From an uncultured Sphingobium sp. (GTDB lineage Bacteria; Pseudomonadota; Alphaproteobacteria; Sphingomonadales; Sphingomonadaceae), in the NCBI GenBank assembly GCA_913773715.1, contig CAJYHD010000648.1:1-8020 (forward strand): DNA of 8,020 nucleotides, given 5' to 3'. Shown here piece after piece: positions 1 to 8,020 of this stretch. The notes under the pieces are model-generated. The model searched no databases. It worked only from the letters and a program-made list of their open reading frames with translations, and was not told where the DNA came from. A program made the translations under genes and the position numbers. Position 1 is the first letter of the stretch, and the number at the start of each line of letters is the position of its first letter.

Positions 1-68
1 GCCTCCGCAACCTGCTCGACGCTGATCTGCGGGGCAACGAATATGCGATCGGTCAGCTTGCGAAACAT
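1..68 (-). CDS. DUF442 / TIGR01244-family protein (5' end only)
   Basis: Only the first 22 codons are in the window; the rest lies beyond the left edge. The visible protein begins MFRKLTDRIFVAPQISVEQV. This resembles the start of the TIGR01244 (DUF442) family, small proteins with a tyrosine-phosphatase/rhodanese-like fold. The same domain is found in Blh, the sulfide-linked sulfurtransferase/beta-lactamase-like hydrolase. The ATG at 66-68 is well supported: reading on the minus strand, AAGGAG sits 8 bases before it. Upstream lies a 122-bp gap with a palindromic candidate operator, so the gene probably has its own regulated promoter rather than depending on recQ read-through. The family call is from memory of the N-terminal motif and is inference, since the catalytic Cys-containing loop is not visible. 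Confidence 0.7.
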   Translation of the reverse strand, partial: MFRKLTDRIFVAPQISVEQVAE

Positions 69-134
69 GATGGCGTCTCCTTCTTGGCGCAGCCTTGCGA
101 CGGGAAAGCCCGGTTTTCAAGCATTTCCTACAAT

Positions 135-148
135 TAGTTAGCTAACTA
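135..148. promoter_or_regulatory. Perfect 14-bp palindrome, candidate repressor operator
   Basis: TAGTTAGCTAACTA is a perfect, AT-rich inverted repeat inside an otherwise GC-rich sequence. It lies 67 bp upstream of the DUF442-type start codon and downstream of the recQ stop. On the minus strand a weak -35-like TTGCTC (155-160) precedes it, so a bound protein would cover the promoter spacer and the -10 region. Dimeric winged-helix repressors of the ArsR/BigR, MarR or TetR type use such sites, and BigR-type ArsR regulators are known to control Blh/DUF442 operons. No regulator gene is in the window, so the assignment is inference; the palindrome itself is seen directly. Confidence 0.5.
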
Positions 149-190
149 TGAATAGAGCAACTCGCGCAACTGTCCATTTCAGTGTCGCTT

Positions 191-1963
<1,773 letters not shown>

Positions 1964-2014
1964 CCGGCGCGTCCTAGCGGTTGACGGCGGCGGGGACCAG
2001 CCTGCTATGCTTCT

Positions 2015-2335
2015 TCACCCCACCGGGTCGAGCAGGCAGCCCCAACCCGGCTTGAACCGCGCGGTCCTGCGCGCCAGCAGCGGAACGCTCGCGTCCACCG
2101 ACCGGCTTTCGAGCCGGTCGTCCAGCCGCACCATCCACATGCCGGGTTCGCGATCGTCCTGGCAGCTTCCCATCGCGCGCCCCTCGACATAGCGGCACGA
2201 ACAGGTGAGCCGCGCGCCATAGGCCGCGCCCAATTGCGCCCGCCCGCGCAGCGCATAGCTGGCCCAGCCGAGCAGCAGGGCGGCCAGGACCGCCAGCGCG
2301 GCGAGCGAATAAATGATGGTGCGTCGGCGCGACAT
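2015..2335 (-). CDS. Small single-helix membrane protein, possible split N-terminal domain of a serine hydrolase
   Basis: This encodes 106 residues from an ATG at 2333-2335. A basic N terminus (MSRRR) is followed by one hydrophobic helix at about residues 8-28, then an extracytoplasmic-looking tail with four cysteines (45, 47, 58, 100). The tail has the pattern YGARLTCSCRYVEGR ... RRTARFKPGWGCLL. From memory, this matches the N-terminal extension of many COG1680 serine hydrolases, which have a CSGVFVSGRD-like motif followed by a YRPGLGCTL-like motif. The adjacent divergent gene is a COG1680 hydrolase lacking that extension, so a partner role is plausible but unproven. In-frame ATGs exist at 2356 and 2398, but 2335 gives the cleanest membrane anchor; no start has a strong Shine-Dalgarno (GGGA lies just upstream of 2335). 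It is encoded 51 bp upstream of recQ on the same strand. Confidence 0.72.
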   Translation of the reverse strand: MSRRRTIIYSLAALAVLAALLLGWASYALRGRAQLGAAYGARLTCSCRYVEGRAMGSCQDDREPGMWMVRLDDRLESRSVDASVPLLARRTARFKPGWGCLLDPVG

Positions 2336-2369
2336 ATTCCCGACTCGGTTGGGCATGACTATGGCCGGG

Positions 2370-2398
2370 CTTATGAAGATCGAAGGGAAGAGCGGCAA
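2370..2398 (-). promoter_or_regulatory. Weak candidate promoter for the small membrane-protein gene
   Basis: On the minus strand TTGCCG (2393-2398) and CATAAG (2370-2375) are separated by 17 bases. Each matches four of six bases of the sigma-70 consensus. Transcription would begin near 2363, giving a leader of about 27 nt before the ATG at 2335. The site lies inside the first codons of the divergent serine-hydrolase gene. Chance matches at this level are common, so this is only a candidate. Confidence 0.25.
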
Positions 2399-3500
2399 GC
2401 GGCTTGGCCTGGCCTGCGGCGGAGCGGCGCTGCTGGCGGTGATGGCGGGCGCGTGGGGTGTGCGGGCGGCTGACCCGGAGCCGGTCTATCGCGTGTCCGC
2501 CAGCGCCGTCGTGAGCGAATCCGCCCTTCGCGGCGCGATCGATCCGCTGTTCGAGGATGACGCGATGGGCGAAACCCGGGCGCTGATCGTCCTGCGCGAT
2601 GGAGAGGTGGTGGCGGAACGCTACGCCCCCGGATATTCGCCCGAAACCAAATTGCTCTCCTGGTCGATGGCCAAGAGCGTCACCGCCGCGCTCGTCGGGC
2701 TGATGGTGGCGGACGGGCGGCTGGCGCTCGACGCGCCCGTACCGGTCGCCGCCTGGGGCCAGCCGGGCGATCCGCGCGGCAAGATCACGCTGCGCCAACT
2801 GCTCCAGATGACGAGCGGCCTTGCGCATGAGGAGGATGGCGACCCGATCGAAACGGGCGACACGGTCCGCATGCTCTTCACCGACGGGGCGCAGGACATG
2901 CGCGCCTTTGCCGAGGCCAAACCGCTGTCACATGAGCCGGGCAGCGCCTTTTCCTATTCCACCGGCAGCTCGATCATCCTCTCCGACCTCATGACGCGAA
3001 TGCTGACGCCAAGCAGCGATCCCGATGTGCGCCGCCGCGCGATGCAGACCTTCATCGACGGACGGCTGAAGGCGCCGGGTCGCCTTTCCAGCCTGACGCC
3101 CGAATATGACGCGGCGGGCACGATGATCGGCGGCAGCATGATGCACATGACGGCGCGCGACTATGGCCGTTTTGGCGAGCTACTGCGCCTGCGCGGGCGG
3201 GCGCCCAACGGGCATCAGATATTGCCCGAAAAATGGATCGACTTCATGCGCACCCCTTCGCCGCGCAACGCCGCCTATGGCGCGCATCTCTGGCTCAACC
3301 GCGCGAGCGAGGAAAGCGCGCTGATGCCGGGGCAGGCGCCCGACAGCCTGTTCGGCTGTGTCGGGCATAACGGGCAATATATCCTCGTCTCGCCTTCGCA
3401 ACGGCTGACGGTGGTGCGGATTGGCATGTCGCCCGAGAAGGAACAGCGCGTTGCGGTGCGCGGGGCGCTGGCAAAGCTGGTGGGATTGTTTCCGGGGTAA
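2373..3500 (+). CDS. Secreted serine hydrolase, class C beta-lactamase / 6-aminohexanoate-dimer hydrolase superfamily
   Basis: A 375-residue serine hydrolase of COG1680 (beta-lactamase / penicillin-binding-protein fold). It starts with a signal-peptide-like segment: a basic n-region (residues 1-10), a hydrophobic core (11-30) and a likely cleavage after RAA (about 33), so it probably acts in the periplasm. The nucleophile motif is S98-M-A-K101 in the context LLSWSMAKSVT. The second motif is Y195-S-T rather than the Y-x-N of true AmpC enzymes, and an H332-N-G motif stands in place of KTG. This combination fits esterases, amidases and NylB-like dimer hydrolases better than a drug-inactivating beta-lactamase; the substrate cannot be read from the sequence. 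Start choice is uncertain: in-frame ATGs lie at 2313, 2316, 2355, 2361 and 2373, none with a good Shine-Dalgarno, and 2373 gives the most typical signal peptide. It diverges from the small membrane-protein gene and converges on phzF. Confidence 0.9.
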   Translation: MKIEGKSGKRLGLACGGAALLAVMAGAWGVRAADPEPVYRVSASAVVSESALRGAIDPLFEDDAMGETRALIVLRDGEVVAERYAPGYSPETKLLSWSMAKSVTAALVGLMVADGRLALDAPVPVAAWGQPGDPRGKITLRQLLQMTSGLAHEEDGDPIETGDTVRMLFTDGAQDMRAFAEAKPLSHEPGSAFSYSTGSSIILSDLMTRMLTPSSDPDVRRRAMQTFIDGRLKAPGRLSSLTPEYDAAGTMIGGSMMHMTARDYGRFGELLRLRGRAPNGHQILPEKWIDFMRTPSPRNAAYGAHLWLNRASEESALMPGQAPDSLFGCVGHNGQYILVSPSQRLTVVRIGMSPEKEQRVAVRGALAKLVGLFPG

Positions 3501-3526
3501 GGACGTAGCATTTCCCGACATCACCC

Positions 3527-3614
3527 CGTCATTCCCGCGAAGGCGGGAATCCATCTCCTGGCAGTGCCGACTGGCGAAGGCATCAGATGGATTCCCGCCT
3601 TCGCGGGAATGACG
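3527..3614. repeat. REP-like inverted repeat pair with perfect 30-bp arms
   Basis: The arms at 3527-3556 and 3585-3614 are perfect reverse complements over 30 bp, around a 28-bp loop. Each arm also holds its own small hairpin: the first is ATTCCCGCGAAGGCGGGAAT, an 8-bp stem with a GAAG loop, and the second is its reverse complement. This core belongs to a widespread class of dispersed proteobacterial repeats; the Neisseria dRS3 element has the same ATTCCC-N8-GGGAAT layout. It fills the gap between two convergent genes, 26 bp after the hydrolase stop and 8 bp before the phzF stop. There it could stabilise or terminate both transcripts. A T-rich stretch (3616-3624) follows the right arm but begins several bases after the stem, so it is not a textbook terminator. 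Confidence 0.88.
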
Positions 3615-3622
3615 ATATATTT

Positions 3623-4408
3623 TTAAAGGAAGAACCGTCCTTCGATCACAGTCCGGCACCCCCCCGTCAGCACGATGCGATCGCCCTCCAGCGCGCAACC
3701 CAATCGCCCGCCCCGCGCCGAAGCCTGAACCGCTCTGATCCTGTCCTTGCCCAGTCGCGCCGCCCAATAGGGCGTTAGCAGGCAATGCGCCGATCCGGTC
3801 ACCGGATCTTCGTCCACCCCGCCGCCCGGCACGAACACGCGGCTGACGATGTCGCTCGCCTCGCCCGGCGCGGTTGCGATCAGCATCGTATCACCCAGCT
3901 TGCGCAAGGCCGCGAAGTCGGGATCGAGCGCATGGACCTCCGCCTCGCTCTCGAACCGGAACAGGCTGTAGCCGCCATCGCGCCAGAGCGCTTCGACCGG
4001 CTTGCCGCCCAGCCCCGCCGCAAGCTCCGGCAAGTCGCGCGGCGTCACTTCCCACGCCGGCAGCGACAGCGCATAGCCCTCACCATCCTTCGCGACGGTC
4101 AGCACCCCGGCATGGCGCGTGCGAAACCGCACCGCGTCACCCGCCATCAGCACATGCCCACTCGCAAGCGTGGCATGACCGCACAGCTTCACCTCGACCG
4201 CAGGCGTGAACCAGCGCAAGGCGTAATCGGCGTCGGTATCGTCAGGCGTCGCCACGGTGAAGGCGGTTTCCGACAGATTATTCTCCGCCGCGATCCTCTG
4301 AAGCACGTCGTCGTCCAGCCACGCATCGAGCGGCATGACGGCGGCGGGATTGCCGGTGAACGGCGCGTCGGCAAAGGCGTCGACTTGCGTGAAGGGCAGG
4401 CTGGTCAT
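3623..4408 (-). CDS. PhzF-family isomerase/epimerase-like protein
   Basis: A 261-residue protein of the PhzF family, which has the diaminopimelate-epimerase fold. In phenazine producers PhzF isomerises dihydro-3-hydroxyanthranilate, but most family members in other bacteria have unknown substrates, and no phenazine genes are present here. Visible marks are the N-terminal QVDAFADAPFTGNPAAV segment, ENNLSETAF with the expected acid Glu47, RWFTP..EV.LCGHAT (about 65-80) and the C-terminal DEDPVTGSAHC motif. Length is slightly short for the family but both halves are intact. The ATG at 4406-4408 is chosen because AGGAG lies 6 bases upstream and the protein then begins at the normal family N terminus; the upstream in-frame ATG at 4450 adds unrelated residues. 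The gene appears monocistronic, with a terminator upstream of it and the REP-like repeat just past its stop. Confidence 0.93.
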   Translation of the reverse strand: MTSLPFTQVDAFADAPFTGNPAAVMPLDAWLDDDVLQRIAAENNLSETAFTVATPDDTDADYALRWFTPAVEVKLCGHATLASGHVLMAGDAVRFRTRHAGVLTVAKDGEGYALSLPAWEVTPRDLPELAAGLGGKPVEALWRDGGYSLFRFESEAEVHALDPDFAALRKLGDTMLIATAPGEASDIVSRVFVPGGGVDEDPVTGSAHCLLTPYWAARLGKDRIRAVQASARGGRLGCALEGDRIVLTGGCRTVIEGRFFL

Positions 4409-4485
4409 CGCAGGCTCCTGATTTTGCTCTTTACTGACCACAGGGTGCATGATGCGACAGGTCCGAAGTGCGCCAACTGGCTTGC

Positions 4486-4491
4486 TGTCAA
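4486..4491 (-). promoter_or_regulatory. Isolated consensus -35 box upstream of phzF
   Basis: A perfect TTGACA reads on the minus strand 78-83 bp upstream of the phzF start, directly after the terminator T-tract. phzF needs a promoter in the 4409-4492 gap because the upstream terminator should isolate it. However, the base run 16-18 bp further on (around CTTCGG) is a poor -10 box. This is therefore only a pointer to where the promoter may lie. Confidence 0.25.
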
Positions 4492-4492
4492 C

Positions 4493-4532
4493 AAAAACGG
4501 GCCAGCCATGGGGAATGGCTGACCCGTTTTTT
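4493..4532 (-). terminator. Strong intrinsic terminator ending the aroC transcript
   Basis: A 13-bp stem (4497-4509 with 4515-4527) closes a 5-base loop and is flanked by A and T runs. Read on the minus strand all 13 positions pair, one of them as a G-U wobble, and a U-tract follows. Read on the plus strand the same position is a C-A mismatch. The hairpin is therefore better formed for leftward transcription, from the aroC side. The plus-strand U-run is also good (six T), so some bidirectional activity is possible. Confidence 0.85.
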
Positions 4533-4735
4533 GTGGCGGCTGGAAGGGGACGCTTTGACCGTCAATCCGCGCGCGATGCGTGGTGACGCTCCCCTGGCTT
4601 ACGCTCTGCCGCTCGCCCTTCAAGGTGCGATGGGAGCAAGCTAACCCAAGTCAGGGTGAGTCGTCTCGCCTATTCGTCGCACCGATGGGGCAGGTCTCGA
4701 TCCCCGTCGCACCAACAGAGCGTTTCGCCGCAGCC
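4533..4735. other. Gene-free region between aroC and its terminator
   Basis: No protein-coding gene or known RNA family is recognised in these 203 bases. The open frames crossing it have no family resemblance. Local structure is present. An 8-bp stem CGATGGGG/CCCCGTCG (4683-4690 with 4702-4709, one G-T wobble) can form. The direct repeat GTCGCACC occurs at 4676-4683 and 4706-4713, and its near-complement GGTGCGA lies at 4624-4630. GCTCCC (4588-4593) can pair with GGGAGC (4632-4637). This could be a long structured aroC 3' UTR or a small RNA that uses the terminator at 4493-4532. Neither is demonstrated. Confidence 0.4.
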
Positions 4736-5821
4736 TCAATCTTCGCTAGTGTCACCGCCACATTGCGCGCGATGCAGCAGCTTCTGGTCGGCCAACACCA
4801 GCGCCATCATCGCTTCCACCACCGGGACGCCGCGAATGCCGACGCAGGGATCGTGCCGCCCCTTGGTAATGATGTCGGACGCTTCGCCTTCGCGTGTTAC
4901 CGTCTCCACGGGGATCAGGATCGAGCTGGTCGGCTTGAAGGCGACGCGCACCTTCACCGGCTGCCCCGTCGAAATGCCACCGGCGATCCCACCCGCATGG
5001 TTGGCGAGGAAGGTCGGACCATCGTTACCGGGTCGCATTGGATCGGCATTCTGCTCGCCGCGCAGCCGGGCAGCGGCAAAGCCATCGCCGATCTCAACGC
5101 CCTTCACCGCATTGATGCTCATCATCGCGCTGGCGAGTTCGCTGTCGAGCTTGGCATAGAGCGGCGCGCCCCAGCCCGCAGGAACCCCGCTCGCGACACA
5201 TTCCACCACCGCGCCGAGCGACGATCCATCTTTCCGCGCGCCATCGACCAGCGCTTCCCAGCGGACGGCGGCTTCCGCGTCAGGACAGAAAAACGGGTTC
5301 TGTCCGATCTGCGCGGGATCGAAATTGGCATAGTCGATCGAATCGCTGCCGATCTCGCTCACATAGGCGAAGATATCGACTTCGGGAATGACGAGCCGCG
5401 CCACCGCGCCCGCCGCCACCCGGCTCGCCGTCTCGCGCGCAGAAGAGCGCCCGCCGCCGCGATAGTCGCGAAAGCCATATTTGGCGTCATAGGCATAGTC
5501 GGCATGTCCGGGGCGATAGGCCTTGGCGACGTCGGAATAATCCTTCGATCGCTGGTCGGTGTTCTCGATCATCAGGCTGATCGGCGTGCCGGTCGTCTTC
5601 CCCTCGAACACGCCGGACAAGATGCGCACCTCATCGGGTTCGCGCCGCTGCGTCGTGAACTTCGACGTGCCCGGCTTGCGCAGGTCGAGCCAGGGCTGGA
5701 TGTCCGCCTCGGTGAGCGACAGGCCGGGAGGACAGCCATCGACTACCGCGCCGATCGCGGGACCATGACTCTCGCCCCAAGTGCTGAAGCGGAACACACG
5801 GCCGAAACTGTTGAAGCTCAT
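4736..5821 (-). CDS. aroC: Chorismate synthase
   Basis: A 361-residue chorismate synthase. It catalyses the last shikimate-pathway step, the anti-1,4 elimination of phosphate from 5-enolpyruvylshikimate-3-phosphate, and needs reduced FMN. Chorismate feeds aromatic amino acid, folate and quinone synthesis. Family signatures are clear: GESHG (16-20) with His19, CPPG (30-33), RPGHAD (103-108) with His106, and [11 protein letters not shown] (121-131), followed by the Gly-rich AGGIAGGIS stretch. Length matches bacterial AroC. The ATG at 5821 gives the standard [20 protein letters not shown] start. It lies 26 bp after the fabI stop on the same strand, so co-transcription is likely. Confidence 0.98.
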   Translation of the reverse strand: MSFNSFGRVFRFSTWGESHGPAIGAVVDGCPPGLSLTEADIQPWLDLRKPGTSKFTTQRREPDEVRILSGVFEGKTTGTPISLMIENTDQRSKDYSDVAKAYRPGHADYAYDAKYGFRDYRGGGRSSARETASRVAAGAVARLVIPEVDIFAYVSEIGSDSIDYANFDPAQIGQNPFFCPDAEAAVRWEALVDGARKDGSSLGAVVECVASGVPAGWGAPLYAKLDSELASAMMSINAVKGVEIGDGFAAARLRGEQNADPMRPGNDGPTFLANHAGGIAGGISTGQPVKVRVAFKPTSSILIPVETVTREGEASDIITKGRHDPCVGIRGVPVVEAMMALVLADQKLLHRAQCGGDTSED

Positions 5822-5847
5822 ATTGCCCTCCGCTCGATCAGCGCCGT

Positions 5848-6653
<806 letters not shown>

Positions 6654-6657
<4 letters not shown>

Positions 6658-7619
6658 CGCGTCGTTCCGTTCCCTTCATCCTGCGCTGGCATCGGCTCCT
6701 CCTCTTCCGGGAATTCCGCGAGCGCCGCGTTCAATTCCGCGCCAATTACCACGCCAAGCCCGACGAGAAAGAAAAAAATGAGCGAGATCATGACGCCAGC
6801 CAGGCTGCCATAGGTGCGGTCATAGCCGCCGAGCAGCGACAGGGTCGGCGGCAGCAGCCATGTCGTCGCATACCACCAGAGCGATGTCGCGAGCGCACCG
6901 GGCCATTTGGGAAAGCGCTTATCTTTGTAGGCGGACGGCGTCAGCGAGGCGTAGAGCGACCAGAGCGCAAGGCACAATATCGCCATCGGCACCAGCTTCG
7001 TCAGCGTCAACAGCTGGATGATATCCTCGGCAAAGGGGAAGAGCCGCTGCACGATCTGCTCCGCGCCGGTCAGCACGATCTGGAGCGAGAAGGCGAACAT
7101 CACCGCAAAGACGCTGACCAGCGTGATGAAGATGGCGTTCAGCCGATAATGCAGGAAACCGCGACTGCTCTTGGTGCCGTAAGCCCGGCGAAGAATGTCG
7201 CGGATCGTCTCGATCAGGCTGCCCACCGTCCATAGACCGACAAGCCCGCCCAGCCAGAGCAGCGGCCCAGTGCGCGCATTCAGCACATCGGTGATCGGCT
7301 GGCGCACCACTTCCGCGACGCCACGCGGCATGTTGGCGAGGAACACCTCGACCGCGTGCAACCCGTCCTGCGTCCGCCCGAAGATCGACGCCACCGCCGC
7401 CGCGACGATGAAGAAGGGGAAGAGCGTGATCAGCGACAGATAGGCGAGGTTGCCCGCATGTATGAAGCCGTCGCTATAGGCACCGACCAATACGCGCTTG
7501 GCGATTTCCAGCGTGCGCGCTGTCGGGCGAACCTTGTCCAGTTGGCGGTCGAACTTGTCGCGGGCGCGGGCTGACAGCTTGCGGCGGCGCTCTTCCGGCG
7601 AATGGGGCGAAGGCTGCAT
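6654..7619 (-). CDS. YihY/BrkB (UPF0761) family inner-membrane protein
   Basis: A 321-residue polytopic membrane protein of the YihY/virulence factor BrkB family. The family name comes from early links to serum resistance and RNase BN, but the biochemical role is unsettled. A basic cytoplasmic N terminus (1-50) precedes about six hydrophobic segments, near residues 55-80, 118-138, 160-184, 207-227, 243-265 and 272-296. Family motifs include HAGNLAYLSLITLFPFF (54-70), the late YGSLAGVMISLIFFF (270-284) and GAELNAAL (293-300). An acidic tail ends the protein. The start at 7619 follows the co-chaperone stop by 14 bp, with AGGGG just upstream. The gene is the second visible member of the chaperone-yihY-fabI-aroC run. 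Its presence with fabI could hint at an envelope role, but that is inference. Confidence 0.95.
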
Positions 7620-7633
7620 CCGCCCCTAACGTC

Positions 7634-8020
7634 TCAGACGCCGAGATGGGCGCGAACCGCGCGGCTGTCGCTCCAGCTTTCGACCAGCGCCTTGATCGCG
7701 GGATCGTCGGCGGGCACGTCGATGTGCAGCGTCACCATCTGGTCACCGCGCGTGCCGTCCTTGCCCGTGAAGCCCCGTCCACGCAGCCGCAGCGTCTTGC
7801 CCGATGCGGAACCCGCCGGCACGCCCAGCATCACCGGCCCCTCGACGGTCGGCACCTTGACCTTGCCGACCTTCACCGCTTCGTCCAGCGTCACCGGCAG
7901 GTCGAGCAGCACATTGTCGCCGTCGCGCTTGAAGAAGGGATGCGGCTTGACCTCGATCGTGATGATCGCGTCGCCCGCACCGCCCGGCCCCGCCTGCCCC
8001 TTGCCGGAAAGCTTCATCTG
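7634..8020 (-). CDS. DnaJ/CbpA-type co-chaperone, C-terminal part
   Basis: The last 128 residues of an Hsp40 protein are present; the J domain and the start lie beyond the right edge. The visible part covers the end of C-terminal domain I (LSGKGQAGPGGAGD) and domain II. Diagnostic segments are KPHPFFKRDGDNVLLDLPVTLDEAV, VPTVEGPVMLGVPAGSASGKTLRLRGRGF and GDQMVTLHIDVP. These surfaces bind unfolded clients and deliver them to DnaK. The wording and the short tail after domain II look more like the zinc-finger-free CbpA class than canonical DnaJ, but the part that would decide this is out of view. An internal ATG at 8017 is not a start, since the conserved domain continues upstream. It is the first visible gene of the leftward operon. 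Confidence 0.9.
   Translation of the reverse strand, partial: QMKLSGKGQAGPGGAGDAIITIEVKPHPFFKRDGDNVLLDLPVTLDEAVKVGKVKVPTVEGPVMLGVPAGSASGKTLRLRGRGFTGKDGTRGDQMVTLHIDVPADDPAIKALVESWSDSRAVRAHLGV

Noticed and set aside
2349..2377. TTGGGC-N17-TATGAA as a promoter for the serine hydrolase
   Set aside because: Transcription would start near 2385, downstream of the ATG giving the best signal peptide, so it cannot drive the gene as called.
1974..2828. A 284-codon minus-strand open frame across the small gene and the start of the hydrolase
   Set aside because: It is composition-driven, overlaps two better-supported genes in other frames, and has no recognisable motif.
4555..4565. Palindrome TTGACCGTCAA as an operator
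   Set aside because: Five-base arms around one base are common by chance, and it is not placed upstream of any gene start.
4409..4623. Minus-strand open frame that could extend upstream of phzF or run through the terminator
   Set aside because: Its codons cross the intrinsic terminator hairpin and it shows no family resemblance. phzF has a clear start and Shine-Dalgarno at 4408.
4688..4713. GGTCTCGATCCCC...CACC as the T-arm and 3' end of a tRNA or permuted tmRNA piece
   Set aside because: The T-loop is not GTTCGANTC-like, no anticodon or D-arm or matching acceptor strand can be folded around it, and the expected second tmRNA piece would fall inside aroC.

Overview
The window is GC-rich bacterial chromosome. 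Protein style and gene order (dnaJ-type chaperone, yihY, fabI, aroC) suggest an alphaproteobacterium, probably a sphingomonad (Sphingobium/Novosphingobium/Sphingomonas). That placement is inferred from recognised sequence style, not from a search. Almost all of it is ordinary housekeeping DNA. I see no insertion sequence, prophage, CRISPR array, tRNA or rRNA, and no convincing new multi-gene system.

Left part (1-2335, all on the minus strand). The first 22 codons of a DUF442/TIGR01244-type gene run off the left edge. A 122-bp gap upstream of it carries a perfect 14-bp palindrome that looks like a repressor operator. Next come a complete RecQ DNA helicase (191-1963) and a small one-helix membrane protein (2015-2335).

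Middle (2373-4408). A plus-strand secreted serine hydrolase of the class C beta-lactamase / 6-aminohexanoate-dimer hydrolase superfamily diverges from the small membrane-protein gene. From memory, that small protein resembles the extra N-terminal region of larger relatives of the hydrolase, so the two may be parts of one split function. The hydrolase converges on a minus-strand PhzF-family gene. Between them lies a long inverted pair of REP-like repeats (perfect 30-bp arms).

Right part (4409-8020, all minus strand, transcribed right to left). This is a tight operon: the 3' end of a DnaJ/CbpA-type co-chaperone, a YihY/BrkB membrane protein, the FabI enoyl-ACP reductase and the AroC chorismate synthase. 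Spacings are 14 bp, a 4-bp overlap and 26 bp. The transcript probably ends at a strong intrinsic terminator (4493-4532), about 200 nt after the aroC stop. The stretch between holds no recognisable gene but has some inverted and direct repeats.
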